Assembly: GCA_003645395.1 (NCBI GenBank) | Contig: QNFC01000075.1 | Location: 1 to 7,709 of the forward strand | Reading direction: 5' to 3' | DNA length: 7,709 nt | DNA from: Gammaproteobacteria bacterium | GTDB lineage: Bacteria; Pseudomonadota; Gammaproteobacteria; Immundisolibacterales; Immundisolibacteraceae | Shown: positions 1-7,625 of the stretch, piece after piece | How the letters are laid out: every line of letters starts with the position of its first letter | How positions within the stretch are numbered: position 1 is the first letter of the stretch | Made by a program: the position numbers and the translations under genes | Notes under the pieces: model-generated | The model's input: only the letters and a program-made list of their open reading frames with translations | What the model was told of the DNA's origin: nothing | Databases searched by the model: none

Positions 1-124
1 AAAAAATAAAGAAAAATTTAATCTAACTTATTTGGAGAAAAAGACCTACAAACTAACTATATTTCTCGACAAACAACCACTCAACAATTTGACTAACTCG
101 ATCCTGAAATGCGTCAGCAACCAT
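1..124. other. AT-rich non-coding flank downstream of ponA
   Basis: This stretch lies 3' of the leftward PBP1a gene. It is rich in A and T, with A-rich runs in the first 45 bases. I see no convincing hairpin followed by a T run on either strand, so I cannot call a terminator for ponA. A short open frame beginning with TTG at 32 runs into the ponA gene on the opposite strand. It has no recognisable domain and no good ribosome binding site, so it is not called as a gene. Confidence 0.5.
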
Positions 125-2596
125 TCAAAATATTTCAGCCCGATCCGACTCGCCCTCGGGCTGATAAGTTTCAATACTCCTCAATTTTTCAAGATCACTA
201 ACCTTAAAGTATTCAAATATTGCCTGCTCTTCATCAGCGTCGGCTAACTGCCCGGTATCGGCACGAATTCGTGCACTCACTACATCCGCTGGCTGCTTCA
301 AAGGTTGTTCCGGCAGACCCGCTAACGCCTGCTCCATATATTCTATCCAAATTGGTAGCGCAGCTCGGGCACCCGTTTCCCGTTTTCCTAACGACCGGGG
401 CTTATCGAACCCGACCCAGGCGGTAGTGACAACCCCCGCCGCATAACCGCTAAACCAGGCATCAAGTTGATTATTAGTTGTACCCGTTTTCCCGGCCAGA
501 TCGTTACGGCCCAATCGTTTTGCTTTTCGCCCAGTCCCCTTCTTAATAACGTCACGGAGCATCGAATTGATTAAAAACACCTCCGCTTCGGGGAGAATAC
601 GTTGGGCCTCGACAGGCAACGGATACGACGTTTCACCAGGAAAGGACGAAACACTCAGCTGTCCCCCCTGACTGTCAGAATCAATAGGAGAAACCGAAGA
701 TTGATCGGCTAATTCATCTACTGTTTCGACCTTATCACCACCGGCTTCACCTTGGTTCAATTGCTGCACATTACCACTTGGGACTAACGGATAAGAGCCG
801 GTCCACACCACCTCGTTTTGTTGATCTAAAACCTTTGTTACCAAATGCGGCTCAACGCGATACCCGCCATTTGCTAACACGGCGTAACCGGTAATTAATT
901 CCATCGGGGTCATCGCGCCACTCCCTAAAGCCAGGGAAAGATTCTTTGGGAGTTTTTCTGGCGGAAACCCAAATCGAAGGCAAAACTCTCTCGTCCGGTT
1001 AACCCCAATTGCCTGCAACAACCGCACAGATACCAGATTTCTCGATTTGGTTAACCCCACCCTGAGCCTGGTTGGACCGAAAAATTTCCCAGAATAATTT
1101 TGTGGCCGCCAACCCCCATCGCGGGTATCGTCGTTAAACACTAGCGGGGCATCATTAATAAGTGAAGCGGCAGTAAAACCATTGGCCAACGCAGCCGTGT
1201 AGAGAAAGGGCTTAAAGTTTGACCCTGGTTGCCTGTCTGCCTGAAGGACTCGGTTGAATTTGCTCTGAGCAAAATCAAAACCGCCATTTACCGCTCTTAT
1301 CGCACCATCTGCCGCATCAATCGAAATTAACGCCCCCTGCACCTCGGGGATTTGGGCCAGCTCCCACTCTAGCTTCTCCCCCCTGGCAAGCCGAATCATG
1401 TCACCAACCCGAAATCCGGCCTGCCCAGAGGCAGCAGAAGACCGCCAGTAACCCTCTGCCCATCGTAAAAATTTCTTATCCAGAGCAACTTCCGTTCCTT
1501 CACCCATAACGGCAGTCAATCCATCCTCGGTCACCTCAATAACCACCGCCGGTTCTAACCCACCCATCTCATTCTGGACGACCAACGCGTTCAACGCCTG
1601 GGGAACCTTTTCATCGCCCAGCAAGAAATGCTGTTCTGGTCCTCGATATCGATGGCGCTGTTCGTAATTAACCAGATGATGCCGTAGCGATCGGTTGGCA
1701 GCCTCCTGCATCAACGGGTCAAGCGTCGTCTCAATCTTTAATCCACGTGAATACGCCGCTACACCATAGCGCGCCACAGCCCATGCGCGAGCCATTTCTG
1801 CTGCGTAACCCGCATCAAGATCTATTTCGCGGGTGTGTAACCGGGCACTGACCGGCTCATCCATAGCCTTACGGTACATTTCATCGCCGATCTTTCCATC
1901 GATCAACATTCGTTCTAGCACATACCCACGGCGGGCAATTGCAGCGCCGGGGTCTCTAACCGGGTTATAACGTGAGGGGGCCTTCGGCAGACCAGCCAAC
2001 ATGGCTAACTGAGCCAAATTTAATTCTCGTAATTCATTACCATAATACACCCGTGCGGCAGCACCAAATCCATACGCTCGCTGCCCGAGAAAAACTTTGT
2101 TTATATACAGCTCAAGAATTTCTTCCTTTGAGAGTTGCCTCTCTATTTCCACCGCTAACAGGATTTCAGTAACCTTGCGCAGGTAGGTCTTTTCCCGACT
2201 AAGGAAAAAGTTCCGCGCCACCTGCATGGTGATTGTGCTCCCCCCCGAACGCTTTTCACCAGTACGTACTAGCTCTCCCGCTGCACGCAGTATTCCGAGC
2301 CAATCGACACCCATGTGTGAATAGAACCGGTCATCTTCCGCCGCGACGATTGCATCACGCAACAACAACGGTGTTTGCTGCAACTTCACCGGGATTCTCT
2401 TCTGTTCGCCAAATTCCCCGATCAAAGTGCCGTCGCGCGCATAGATAGCCAACGGCACCTGGAACTCGAAAGAACGCAAACTTTTGGGGTCAGGCAACTG
2501 CGGCAATAAAAAATAAACAACCACCAGCGCCAGGAGTAACGACAGAGCCCCCAAACTAAGAAAACTAGCGAGTAACCAAAAAAATAACCTTTTCAT
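125..2596 (-). CDS. ponA: Penicillin-binding protein 1A (bifunctional glycosyltransferase/transpeptidase)
   Basis: Class A PBP (ponA, also called mrcA), 823 residues, close to the usual length for gammaproteobacterial PBP1a. It polymerises lipid II into glycan strands and crosslinks the stem peptides on the periplasmic face of the inner membrane. Residues 6-31 form the single N-terminal membrane anchor. The GT51 domain follows (about 50-230), with the catalytic motif EDDRFYSHMG (Glu87), GGSTITMQ (118-125), the RKVTE...IE and KEEILELYIN segments (140-166) and LPKAPSRYNP (203-212). An OB-like insert of the PBP1a type spans about 315-425. The transpeptidase domain has all three active-site motifs: SNFK (Ser459 nucleophile, Lys462), SRN (518-520) and KTGT (703-706). 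A Ser/Asp/Glu/Gln/Gly-rich linker at about 605-660 lies between the SxN and KTG motifs. The ATG at 2594-2596 puts the anchor directly at the N-terminus; upstream of it is a modest purine-rich GAAGAAG. The stop is TGA. The gene is divergent from pilM, as in Pseudomonas. It appears intact. Confidence 0.97.
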   Translation of the reverse strand: MKRLFFWLLASFLSLGALSLLLALVVVYFLLPQLPDPKSLRSFEFQVPLAIYARDGTLIGEFGEQKRIPVKLQQTPLLLRDAIVAAEDDRFYSHMGVDWLGILRAAGELVRTGEKRSGGSTITMQVARNFFLSREKTYLRKVTEILLAVEIERQLSKEEILELYINKVFLGQRAYGFGAAARVYYGNELRELNLAQLAMLAGLPKAPSRYNPVRDPGAAIARRGYVLERMLIDGKIGDEMYRKAMDEPVSARLHTREIDLDAGYAAEMARAWAVARYGVAAYSRGLKIETTLDPLMQEAANRSLRHHLVNYEQRHRYRGPEQHFLLGDEKVPQALNALVVQNEMGGLEPAVVIEVTEDGLTAVMGEGTEVALDKKFLRWAEGYWRSSAASGQAGFRVGDMIRLARGEKLEWELAQIPEVQGALISIDAADGAIRAVNGGFDFAQSKFNRVLQADRQPGSNFKPFLYTAALANGFTAASLINDAPLVFNDDTRDGGWRPQNYSGKFFGPTRLRVGLTKSRNLVSVRLLQAIGVNRTREFCLRFGFPPEKLPKNLSLALGSGAMTPMELITGYAVLANGGYRVEPHLVTKVLDQQNEVVWTGSYPLVPSGNVQQLNQGEAGGDKVETVDELADQSSVSPIDSDSQGGQLSVSSFPGETSYPLPVEAQRILPEAEVFLINSMLRDVIKKGTGRKAKRLGRNDLAGKTGTTNNQLDAWFSGYAAGVVTTAWVGFDKPRSLGKRETGARAALPIWIEYMEQALAGLPEQPLKQPADVVSARIRADTGQLADADEEQAIFEYFKVSDLEKLRSIETYQPEGESDRAEIF

Positions 2597-2640
2597 CTCA
2601 ACTTCTTCGAGGGGGAGCCGCTACCTAAAATCGAGTAATA

Positions 2641-2668
2641 AATATATGTGCCTAGTTGCATCATTAAA
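2641..2668 (-). promoter_or_regulatory. Candidate sigma-70-like promoter for ponA
   Basis: Read on the minus strand, TATATT (plus positions 2641-2646) resembles a -10 box at 5 of 6 bases. TTTAAT (plus 2663-2668) stands 16 bases upstream as a weak -35 at 3 of 6. Transcription would start roughly 35-40 bases before the ponA ATG. The DNA is AT-rich, so chance matches are likely. A second -10-like TAAAAT at 2626-2631 on the plus strand could serve pilM, but has only a poor -35 (TTCTTC at 2603-2608). This is inference from pattern only. Confidence 0.25.
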
Positions 2669-2678
2669 TCGGTTAAAT

Positions 2679-2684
2679 AAAGGG
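2679..2684 (+). promoter_or_regulatory. Ribosome binding site for pilM (supports TTG start)
   Basis: AAAGGG lies 7 bases before the TTG at 2692. The pilM frame is closed by a TAA at 2674-2676, and no ATG or GTG occurs between that stop and the conserved N-terminus. TTG at this spacing is therefore the best start; the only other candidate is ATT at 2689. Confidence 0.6.
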
Positions 2685-2691
2685 TTTTATT

Positions 2692-3765
2692 TTGGGGCTT
2701 TTTCGTAGAACGCCGCCTCCACTGGTCGGCATAGATATTAGCACAACGGCTATAAAGCTCCTCGGGCTCAGCGCCCATGGTGATAGCTATCGTGTCGATC
2801 ACTACGCTGTTACTCCGCTACCGCCTGAGGCTATTGCCGAAAAGAACATCGTCGCACCGGAACTGGTCGTGGAGGCGCTCGAAAAAGTTATCAAACTGGC
2901 AAAAGTAAAAGTTAAACATGTGGCCATTGCAGTATCGGGATCTTCCGTAATTACCAAAACTATCACCATGCCGGGCGACCTGCCGGGCAAACAGATGGGA
3001 GAACAGATATCCCTTGAAGCCGACCAATATATCCCCTACTCGCTCGACGAGGTTTATCTAGATTTCCAGGTACTCGGACCTAACAAAGACAATGCAGAAA
3101 CAGTAGACGTGTTATTAGCCGCTGCCCGCAGCGATACAGTTGACCAACGGGTAGATGTTATTGCCGACACTGGCCTGATCGCCAATGTCGTCGATATCGA
3201 AGCTTATGCAATGGAAGCCGCTTATAAACTCGTTGCCAGGCAGCTGCCTGCTGATATTCGAAATGCCACAATTGCAATAGTCGATATCGGCGCCACCGCA
3301 ACAACGCTGAACATCATCCAGAACGGGCAATCAATTTTCACCCGCGACCAAAACCTTGGCGGACGCCAGCTTACCGATGAAATTCAACACCGTTATGGGC
3401 TCTCACCCGAAGATGCCGGACGCGCCAAAAAGTCTGGCGAACTTCCAGATGACTATGCCACCGACCTTCTACAGCCCTTCATCGAATCGCTCGCAAAGCA
3501 AACCAGCCGCCTATTGCAAACCTTTTTTTCTTCTACCTCTCTCCAACAGATAGACCAGATCATCCTTTGCGGTGGGACCGCGCTATTGCCTGGATTAGTA
3601 GAAATTATGGAACAACAGATCGGGGTACCGGCGTTGGTCGCCGACCCATTTGCTGAGATGAAGACCGCCAGTCGAGTCAACACAGACAACCTGCAAAAAG
3701 ACGCGGCATCGCTAATGATTGCTTGCGGTCTGGCAATGAGGAGCCTCGACGATGCCACGCGTTAA
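2692..3765 (+). CDS. pilM: Type IV pilus assembly protein PilM (actin-like ATPase)
   Basis: Cytoplasmic actin-like protein of the type IV pilus alignment complex, 357 residues, normal for the family. It binds the cytoplasmic N-terminal peptide of PilN and links the inner-membrane platform to the pilus motor side. Visible features are the N-terminal GLFRR, a first nucleotide-binding (phosphate 1) segment VGIDISTTAIKLL (12-24), the family segment EADQYIPYSLDEV (109-121), a second phosphate segment IVDIGATATT (196-205) and an adenosine-type segment ILCGGTALLPGL (291-302). The C-terminus ends in the usual IACGLAMRS. The start is TTG with AAAGGG seven bases upstream; it gives exactly the conserved N-terminus, and a stop lies just 15 bases further up. 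It is the first gene of pilMNOPQ and overlaps pilN by 14 bases. One oddity is that the Glu usual in the KLLELS-type motif is Gly25 here. Confidence 0.96.
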   Translation: MGLFRRTPPPLVGIDISTTAIKLLGLSAHGDSYRVDHYAVTPLPPEAIAEKNIVAPELVVEALEKVIKLAKVKVKHVAIAVSGSSVITKTITMPGDLPGKQMGEQISLEADQYIPYSLDEVYLDFQVLGPNKDNAETVDVLLAAARSDTVDQRVDVIADTGLIANVVDIEAYAMEAAYKLVARQLPADIRNATIAIVDIGATATTLNIIQNGQSIFTRDQNLGGRQLTDEIQHRYGLSPEDAGRAKKSGELPDDYATDLLQPFIESLAKQTSRLLQTFFSSTSLQQIDQIILCGGTALLPGLVEIMEQQIGVPALVADPFAEMKTASRVNTDNLQKDAASLMIACGLAMRSLDDATR

Positions 3766-4354
3766 TCTGCTTCCATGGCGGGATGAAATCCGTCAAGACC
3801 GGGAAAAGCGTTTTTACATCACGCTGGCTATCTCAGCTGTCACGATGATGTTGGTAGTTGGAGCTGTTCAATTACTGATAAATGGTGCGATCTCTGCCCA
3901 GCAAGACCGCAATAACATCATTACTGCGGAAATCCTCAAACTTAACGAGCAAATTGAGGAGATCAACACCCTACAGGCACAAAAAGACGCATTGCTTGCG
4001 CGGATGAATATTATTCAATCCCTCCAGGGAACACGCCCACTGGCTGTCCACCTTTTTGACGAGCTAGTGCGTACGCTACCCAATGGAGTTTACACAAGCA
4101 GCATTTCTCAAAGCGGGAAAAACCTTACTATTCATGGGTTTGCACAGTCTAATGCCCGAGTTTCAACATTCATGCGCAACATAGAAAAATCGGAATGGCT
4201 AACTGATCCAACCCTGACAGTCATTCGCACCGCTGAATCTAAACAGGGTAAAACCAGCCAATTTACTTTGCGGGCAAAACAGTGGTCGCCAGATACCGAT
4301 GAGGATAGCGACCAAAATCAGACCAGCAAACGAAAAAAAGCGAAGAAAAGATAA
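3752..4354 (+). CDS. pilN: Type IV pilus inner-membrane assembly protein PilN
   Basis: Bitopic inner-membrane protein, 200 residues. The cytoplasmic N-terminus carries VNLLPWR (4-10), the peptide known in this family to dock into PilM. A membrane helix spans about 21-44. A periplasmic coiled coil follows at about 50-90 (ILKLNEQIEEINTLQAQ), then a ferredoxin-like domain at about 95-177, which in this family pairs with PilO. The tail is unusual: an acidic patch (DTDEDSD, 181-187) is followed by a strongly basic end (KRKKAKKR, 193-200). The ATG at 3752 lies inside the end of pilM (14-base overlap) and has a strong GAGGAG at 3738-3743, eight bases upstream, so translation is probably coupled to pilM. 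The TAA stop abuts the pilO start codon with no gap. The assignment rests on the motif, topology and operon position. Confidence 0.95.
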   Translation: MPRVNLLPWRDEIRQDREKRFYITLAISAVTMMLVVGAVQLLINGAISAQQDRNNIITAEILKLNEQIEEINTLQAQKDALLARMNIIQSLQGTRPLAVHLFDELVRTLPNGVYTSSISQSGKNLTIHGFAQSNARVSTFMRNIEKSEWLTDPTLTVIRTAESKQGKTSQFTLRAKQWSPDTDEDSDQNQTSKRKKAKKR

Positions 4355-4948
4355 ATGGCTATGAATCTAAATGATTTACGCGAGATCGATTTCAGTGATA
4401 TCGAGCTATCTAACACAGGTGACTGGCCACTAGTCATCAAGAGTGCGGCCGTTGTCGTTTTATCGGTACTGGTCTTAGTGGGCGGTTATTTCCTGATCAC
4501 TAAAGATACGCTTGCTGAATTAGAAAAAGTGCAAAAAGAAGAACTGGCGTTACGCGATACGTTTGTCACCAAATATAAAAAAGCTATAAACCTTGATAGC
4601 TATAAGCGCCAGTTAGCAGAGATGCGACAAACCTTTGAAACCCTGCGCCGACAACTCCCAGATAGCACCCAGGTTGCCGACCTGTTGGTTGAAATCACCC
4701 AGGCGGGTTTAGGCCACGGTCTCGAATTTGATCTTTTTGAACCAAAAACTGAAAAACCAGCTGACTTTTACGCCGAACTACCCATCAGCATCAAGGTTAC
4801 AGGCCAGTTCCACCAGGTCGCCGAGTTTGTTAGCGACGTGGCGGCCTTTCCACGCATTGTCACCATGCATGATTTACAGATGAAAAAAGATGGCGACAAA
4901 TTGGTCATGACTGGCACGGCCAAAACCTACCGTTATCTGGATGAATAA
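4355..4948 (+). CDS. pilO: Type IV pilus inner-membrane assembly protein PilO
   Basis: Bitopic inner-membrane protein, 197 residues, partner of PilN in the alignment complex. The cytoplasmic N-terminus carries LREIDFSDIELSNTGDWP (8-25), typical of gammaproteobacterial PilO. A membrane helix spans about 26-48, and a charged coiled coil about 51-100. The periplasmic domain begins at the characteristic LPDSTQVADLL (101-111) and continues through GLGHGLEF (118-125) and a ferredoxin-like fold with FYAELPISIKVTG (138-150) and FPRIVTMHD (165-173). The family ending AKTYRYLDE is present. The ATG at 4355 directly follows the pilN stop. A second in-frame ATG at 4361, two codons later, is an equally possible start; both share a weak purine-rich upstream stretch (AAGAAAAG). 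PilO binds PilP as a heterodimer with PilN (family knowledge). Confidence 0.95.
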   Translation: MAMNLNDLREIDFSDIELSNTGDWPLVIKSAAVVVLSVLVLVGGYFLITKDTLAELEKVQKEELALRDTFVTKYKKAINLDSYKRQLAEMRQTFETLRRQLPDSTQVADLLVEITQAGLGHGLEFDLFEPKTEKPADFYAELPISIKVTGQFHQVAEFVSDVAAFPRIVTMHDLQMKKDGDKLVMTGTAKTYRYLDE

Positions 4949-4951
4949 ATA

Positions 4952-5491
4952 ATGATTTTAAAGCGGTACGTCAGGCTAATATTTGTAGCTGTTCTGGTGA
5001 GCACACTGAGTGGCTGCTCATCCGACAATAGCGACCTGCTGGAGTGGATGGCAGAAGTAAAGGCCCAGACCAAACCAAAAGTAGAACCACTACCCATATT
5101 AAAACCTTATAAAAATTTCATTTATGAGGCTTCACACCTGCCGGATCCTTTTGAGAACAGCTTATTTGACCAACAAAAACCAGGCATAGCCGCGGGTAAC
5201 ACAGTTAGTTCAGGAATCTCTCCCGACCTGAATCGTCCTAAAGAGCCGCTAGAGAGCTTCCCACTGGACGCGTTAAGCATGGTGGGAACCCTCAACCAGG
5301 ATGGCCAGACGTGGGCAATTCTTCAGGCACCGGATAAAACTGTTACCCGCAGTTCGCTAGGCAACTACATTGGCCAAAATTTTGGTCGAATCACTCAGAT
5401 AGAAGATTACTCAATTAACCTCAAAGAAATCATTCCTGATGGACTCGGTGGTTGGATCGAACGCGATGCGTCAATCTCAATTGTCGAATAG
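4952..5491 (+). CDS. pilP: Type IV pilus lipoprotein PilP
   Basis: Periplasmic lipoprotein of 179 residues that connects the PilN/PilO pair to the N-terminal domains of the secretin PilQ. A lipoprotein signal peptide is clear: basic MILKRYVR, a hydrophobic core (9-19) and lipobox LSGC with Cys22 as the lipidated residue. The +2 residue is Ser rather than Asp. The family motif FIYEASHLPDPF lies at 56-67 in a mainly unstructured linker; this region is expected to contact PilN/PilO. The C-terminal beta domain (about 98-175) carries RPKEPLESFPLDALSMVGTL (95-114) and GNYIGQNFGRI (137-147), the conserved PilP core that binds PilQ. The ATG lies 3 bases after the pilO stop, with a weak GGATGA upstream; translation is probably coupled. 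Length and motif order are normal. Confidence 0.95.
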   Translation: MILKRYVRLIFVAVLVSTLSGCSSDNSDLLEWMAEVKAQTKPKVEPLPILKPYKNFIYEASHLPDPFENSLFDQQKPGIAAGNTVSSGISPDLNRPKEPLESFPLDALSMVGTLNQDGQTWAILQAPDKTVTRSSLGNYIGQNFGRITQIEDYSINLKEIIPDGLGGWIERDASISIVE

Positions 5492-5521
5492 ACACCTTCT
5501 GGAAAAGCACTCCACTGAACT

Positions 5522-5526
5522 GGAAA
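5522..5526 (+). promoter_or_regulatory. Possible ribosome binding site for pilQ
   Basis: GGAAA lies five bases before the ATG at 5532. It is only a moderate match to the anti-Shine-Dalgarno sequence. It supports 5532 over the upstream in-frame candidates inside pilP (5439 and ATG 5466), which would place about 20-30 extra polar residues in front of a signal peptide. Confidence 0.4.
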
Positions 5527-5531
5527 CTGCC

Positions 5532-7625
5532 ATGAGCATCAAGCTGAAAAACCGACTCCACCGACCCGGCAAGCGCCTATCACAAACCTTGATCGCCGGG
5601 CTACTAGCGCTTGCCGCAACTTCCGGACCCGTTCTGGCAAATACAATAGACAACGTCGAGTTTTCACAGCTACCGGGCGGTGAAGTTCAACTTAAAATTT
5701 CGCTAACCGAGGCTGCTGTGGAACCCAAAGGTTTCACCATTGATGAACCACCCCGATTGGTCCTTGATTTTGCGTCAGTTGGTAACGACCTTGCCACTAA
5801 CAAGATCGACATGAATCTTGACCTCGTCCGTAACTTGACAGCCCTGGAAGGAAACGCCCGTACTCGCCTTGTCGTAAACCTTAATCAGGCTGCCGGCTGG
5901 GCGACCCAGTCAGATGGGAATAATGTCTTCATCACTATAACTCCCTTCATGCAGCAAGCCCGTCGTGCAGCAGCTCCAACACCTACAAGAATGGCTCCTG
6001 GTCACAACAGCATCACCGGTGTTGATTTCCACCGCGGCACGAGTGGCGAGGCACGAATCACTGTGAGTCTCTCGAGCGAAAATATTGACATCGATAGTCG
6101 CGAAGAACCCGGAAAGGTAGTCGTTGAATTTCTGGACTCAGCTGTCCCCGAAGAATTCGCCAGACGGCTAACAGTAACCGATTTCGGAACCCCAGCGACC
6201 ACCGTGGAGACCCGTCAGATTGGTGACTCTGTACGCATGGTTATCTCAGCCGTTGGTGACTACGAAATTCTGGCCTATCAAACGGAAGGCCTTTATACGG
6301 TCGAGGTTCAACCGCTAGCGGCACTTTCCACCGCAGAGATTACCCGGCGAAAAAGCGCCTACGATGGCGAAAGACTCTCGCTGAATTTTCAGAACATTGA
6401 AGTACGGTCTGTGTTGCAGTTGCTCGCTGACTTCACCGGCAAAAACCTGGTCGCCAGCGACACAGTCACCGGCACCGTAACCTTAAGACTAAAAAATGTT
6501 CCCTGGGATCAAGCCCTGGACATTATTTTGTCTACCAAAGGGTTAGCAAAGCGAGAAGATGGCAACGTAATGTGGGTTGCTCCAGCTGAGGAAATCGCTG
6601 CCCGCGAGCGCATGGAACTCGAAGCCCTACAGCAACTCGAAGAACTCGCTCCGCTCTACACTGAATACGTGGGGATCAATTTCGCCCGCGCAGCTGACCT
6701 GGCCGACCTGATCACTGCCGATGAAAACAATCTGCTCACGGAGCGTGGCAACGTCACTATCGATGAGCGCACTAACACGCTTATCCTTCACGATACCGAA
6801 GATAAAATCGCCGATGTCCGCCAGTTGATTTCAACACTGGATGTCGCTGTACAACAGGTATTAATCGAATCACGCATCGTCAACGCAAGCACTGATTTCA
6901 GCAAAAACCTTGGCGTTCGGCTAGGCCTGACCAAAAGAAACGGTGGCGCCAACTCTCCCCGCGTAACCTCTGGGAACCTGTCTGCAACTACGGACGTTAT
7001 CAACGGCGATGATGTAGAGCTGAGTGATCGTTTAGGCATCAACTTACCCGCGGCAGGCATCAACGGATTCACCGCCAACTCCATCGCCTTCGCGATTTCA
7101 AAAGCTGATCGTTTGCTTGAATTAGAGCTATCGGCGTTAGAAGCGGACGGCAAAGGTGAAATTCTCTCCAATCCACGTGTGGTCACTTCCAATCAACGTG
7201 AAGCGGTAATTTCACAAGGTTCACAGATTGCTTATCAGGAAGCCAGTTCCAGCGGCGCAACGTCAACCTCTTTCAAGGACGCGGTGTTGAGCCTGCGCGT
7301 AACACCACAGATCACTCCTGACGATCACATAATAATGGATCTGGAAGTCAACAAAGACGCAGTGGGTCCAACCGTCGCTGGCGTACCTACCATCGATACT
7401 CAGAGCATCAATACGCAGGTTCTAGTTGACAATGGTGACACCATCGTTATTGGTGGCATTTACGAACAAACAAAAACGCACTCAGAAACGCGCACACCCT
7501 TTTTGAGCGAACTCCCTTTTGTCGGCTTCTTCTTTCGAACCCGTAGCGATACGAATGACAAAAGCGAACTGCTAATTTTCGTTACCCCGAAAATCCTACG
7601 CGATGGACTCGCTACGGTGCTCTGA
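5532..7625 (+). CDS. pilQ: Type IV pilus secretin PilQ
   Basis: Outer-membrane secretin that forms the multimeric gated channel for the pilus, 697 residues from this start, close to other gammaproteobacterial PilQ proteins. The signal peptide is basic residues 4-15, hydrophobic core about 19-30 and cleavage after VLA (Ala36). Two AMIN domains, thought to bind peptidoglycan, cover about 38-140 and 160-262, joined by a Pro/Ala-rich linker. The STN/N0 domain covers about 279-350 (SLNFQNIEVRSVLQLLADF) and N1 about 375-450 (GNVTIDERTNTLILHD, then QQVLIESRIV). The secretin domain runs to the end, with GEILSNPRVVTSNQ (542-555), VPTIDTQ (618-624), VDNGDTIVIGGIY (632-644), LPFVGFFFR (661-669) and LLIFVTPKIL (680-689). 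The frame is open back to 5439 within pilP, but only the ATG at 5532 gives a normal signal peptide. Last gene of the operon seen here; the stop is TGA. Confidence 0.96.
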   Translation: MSIKLKNRLHRPGKRLSQTLIAGLLALAATSGPVLANTIDNVEFSQLPGGEVQLKISLTEAAVEPKGFTIDEPPRLVLDFASVGNDLATNKIDMNLDLVRNLTALEGNARTRLVVNLNQAAGWATQSDGNNVFITITPFMQQARRAAAPTPTRMAPGHNSITGVDFHRGTSGEARITVSLSSENIDIDSREEPGKVVVEFLDSAVPEEFARRLTVTDFGTPATTVETRQIGDSVRMVISAVGDYEILAYQTEGLYTVEVQPLAALSTAEITRRKSAYDGERLSLNFQNIEVRSVLQLLADFTGKNLVASDTVTGTVTLRLKNVPWDQALDIILSTKGLAKREDGNVMWVAPAEEIAARERMELEALQQLEELAPLYTEYVGINFARAADLADLITADENNLLTERGNVTIDERTNTLILHDTEDKIADVRQLISTLDVAVQQVLIESRIVNASTDFSKNLGVRLGLTKRNGGANSPRVTSGNLSATTDVINGDDVELSDRLGINLPAAGINGFTANSIAFAISKADRLLELELSALEADGKGEILSNPRVVTSNQREAVISQGSQIAYQEASSSGATSTSFKDAVLSLRVTPQITPDDHIIMDLEVNKDAVGPTVAGVPTIDTQSINTQVLVDNGDTIVIGGIYEQTKTHSETRTPFLSELPFVGFFFRTRSDTNDKSELLIFVTPKILRDGLATVL

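Noticed and set aside
32..247. Small open frame on the plus strand (71 codons, TTG start) at the left edge
   Set aside because: It overlaps the 3' end of ponA on the other strand by more than half its length, has no recognisable motif and no good ribosome binding site. It reads as a shadow frame.
3453..3758. 101-codon antisense frame within pilM
   Set aside because: Fully inside a confidently identified gene on the opposite strand; composition and lack of motif indicate a shadow of pilM codon use.
6788..7192. 134-codon antisense frame within pilQ
   Set aside because: Fully covered by the N1 and secretin region of PilQ; Ser-rich translation typical of an antisense shadow, with no domain seen.
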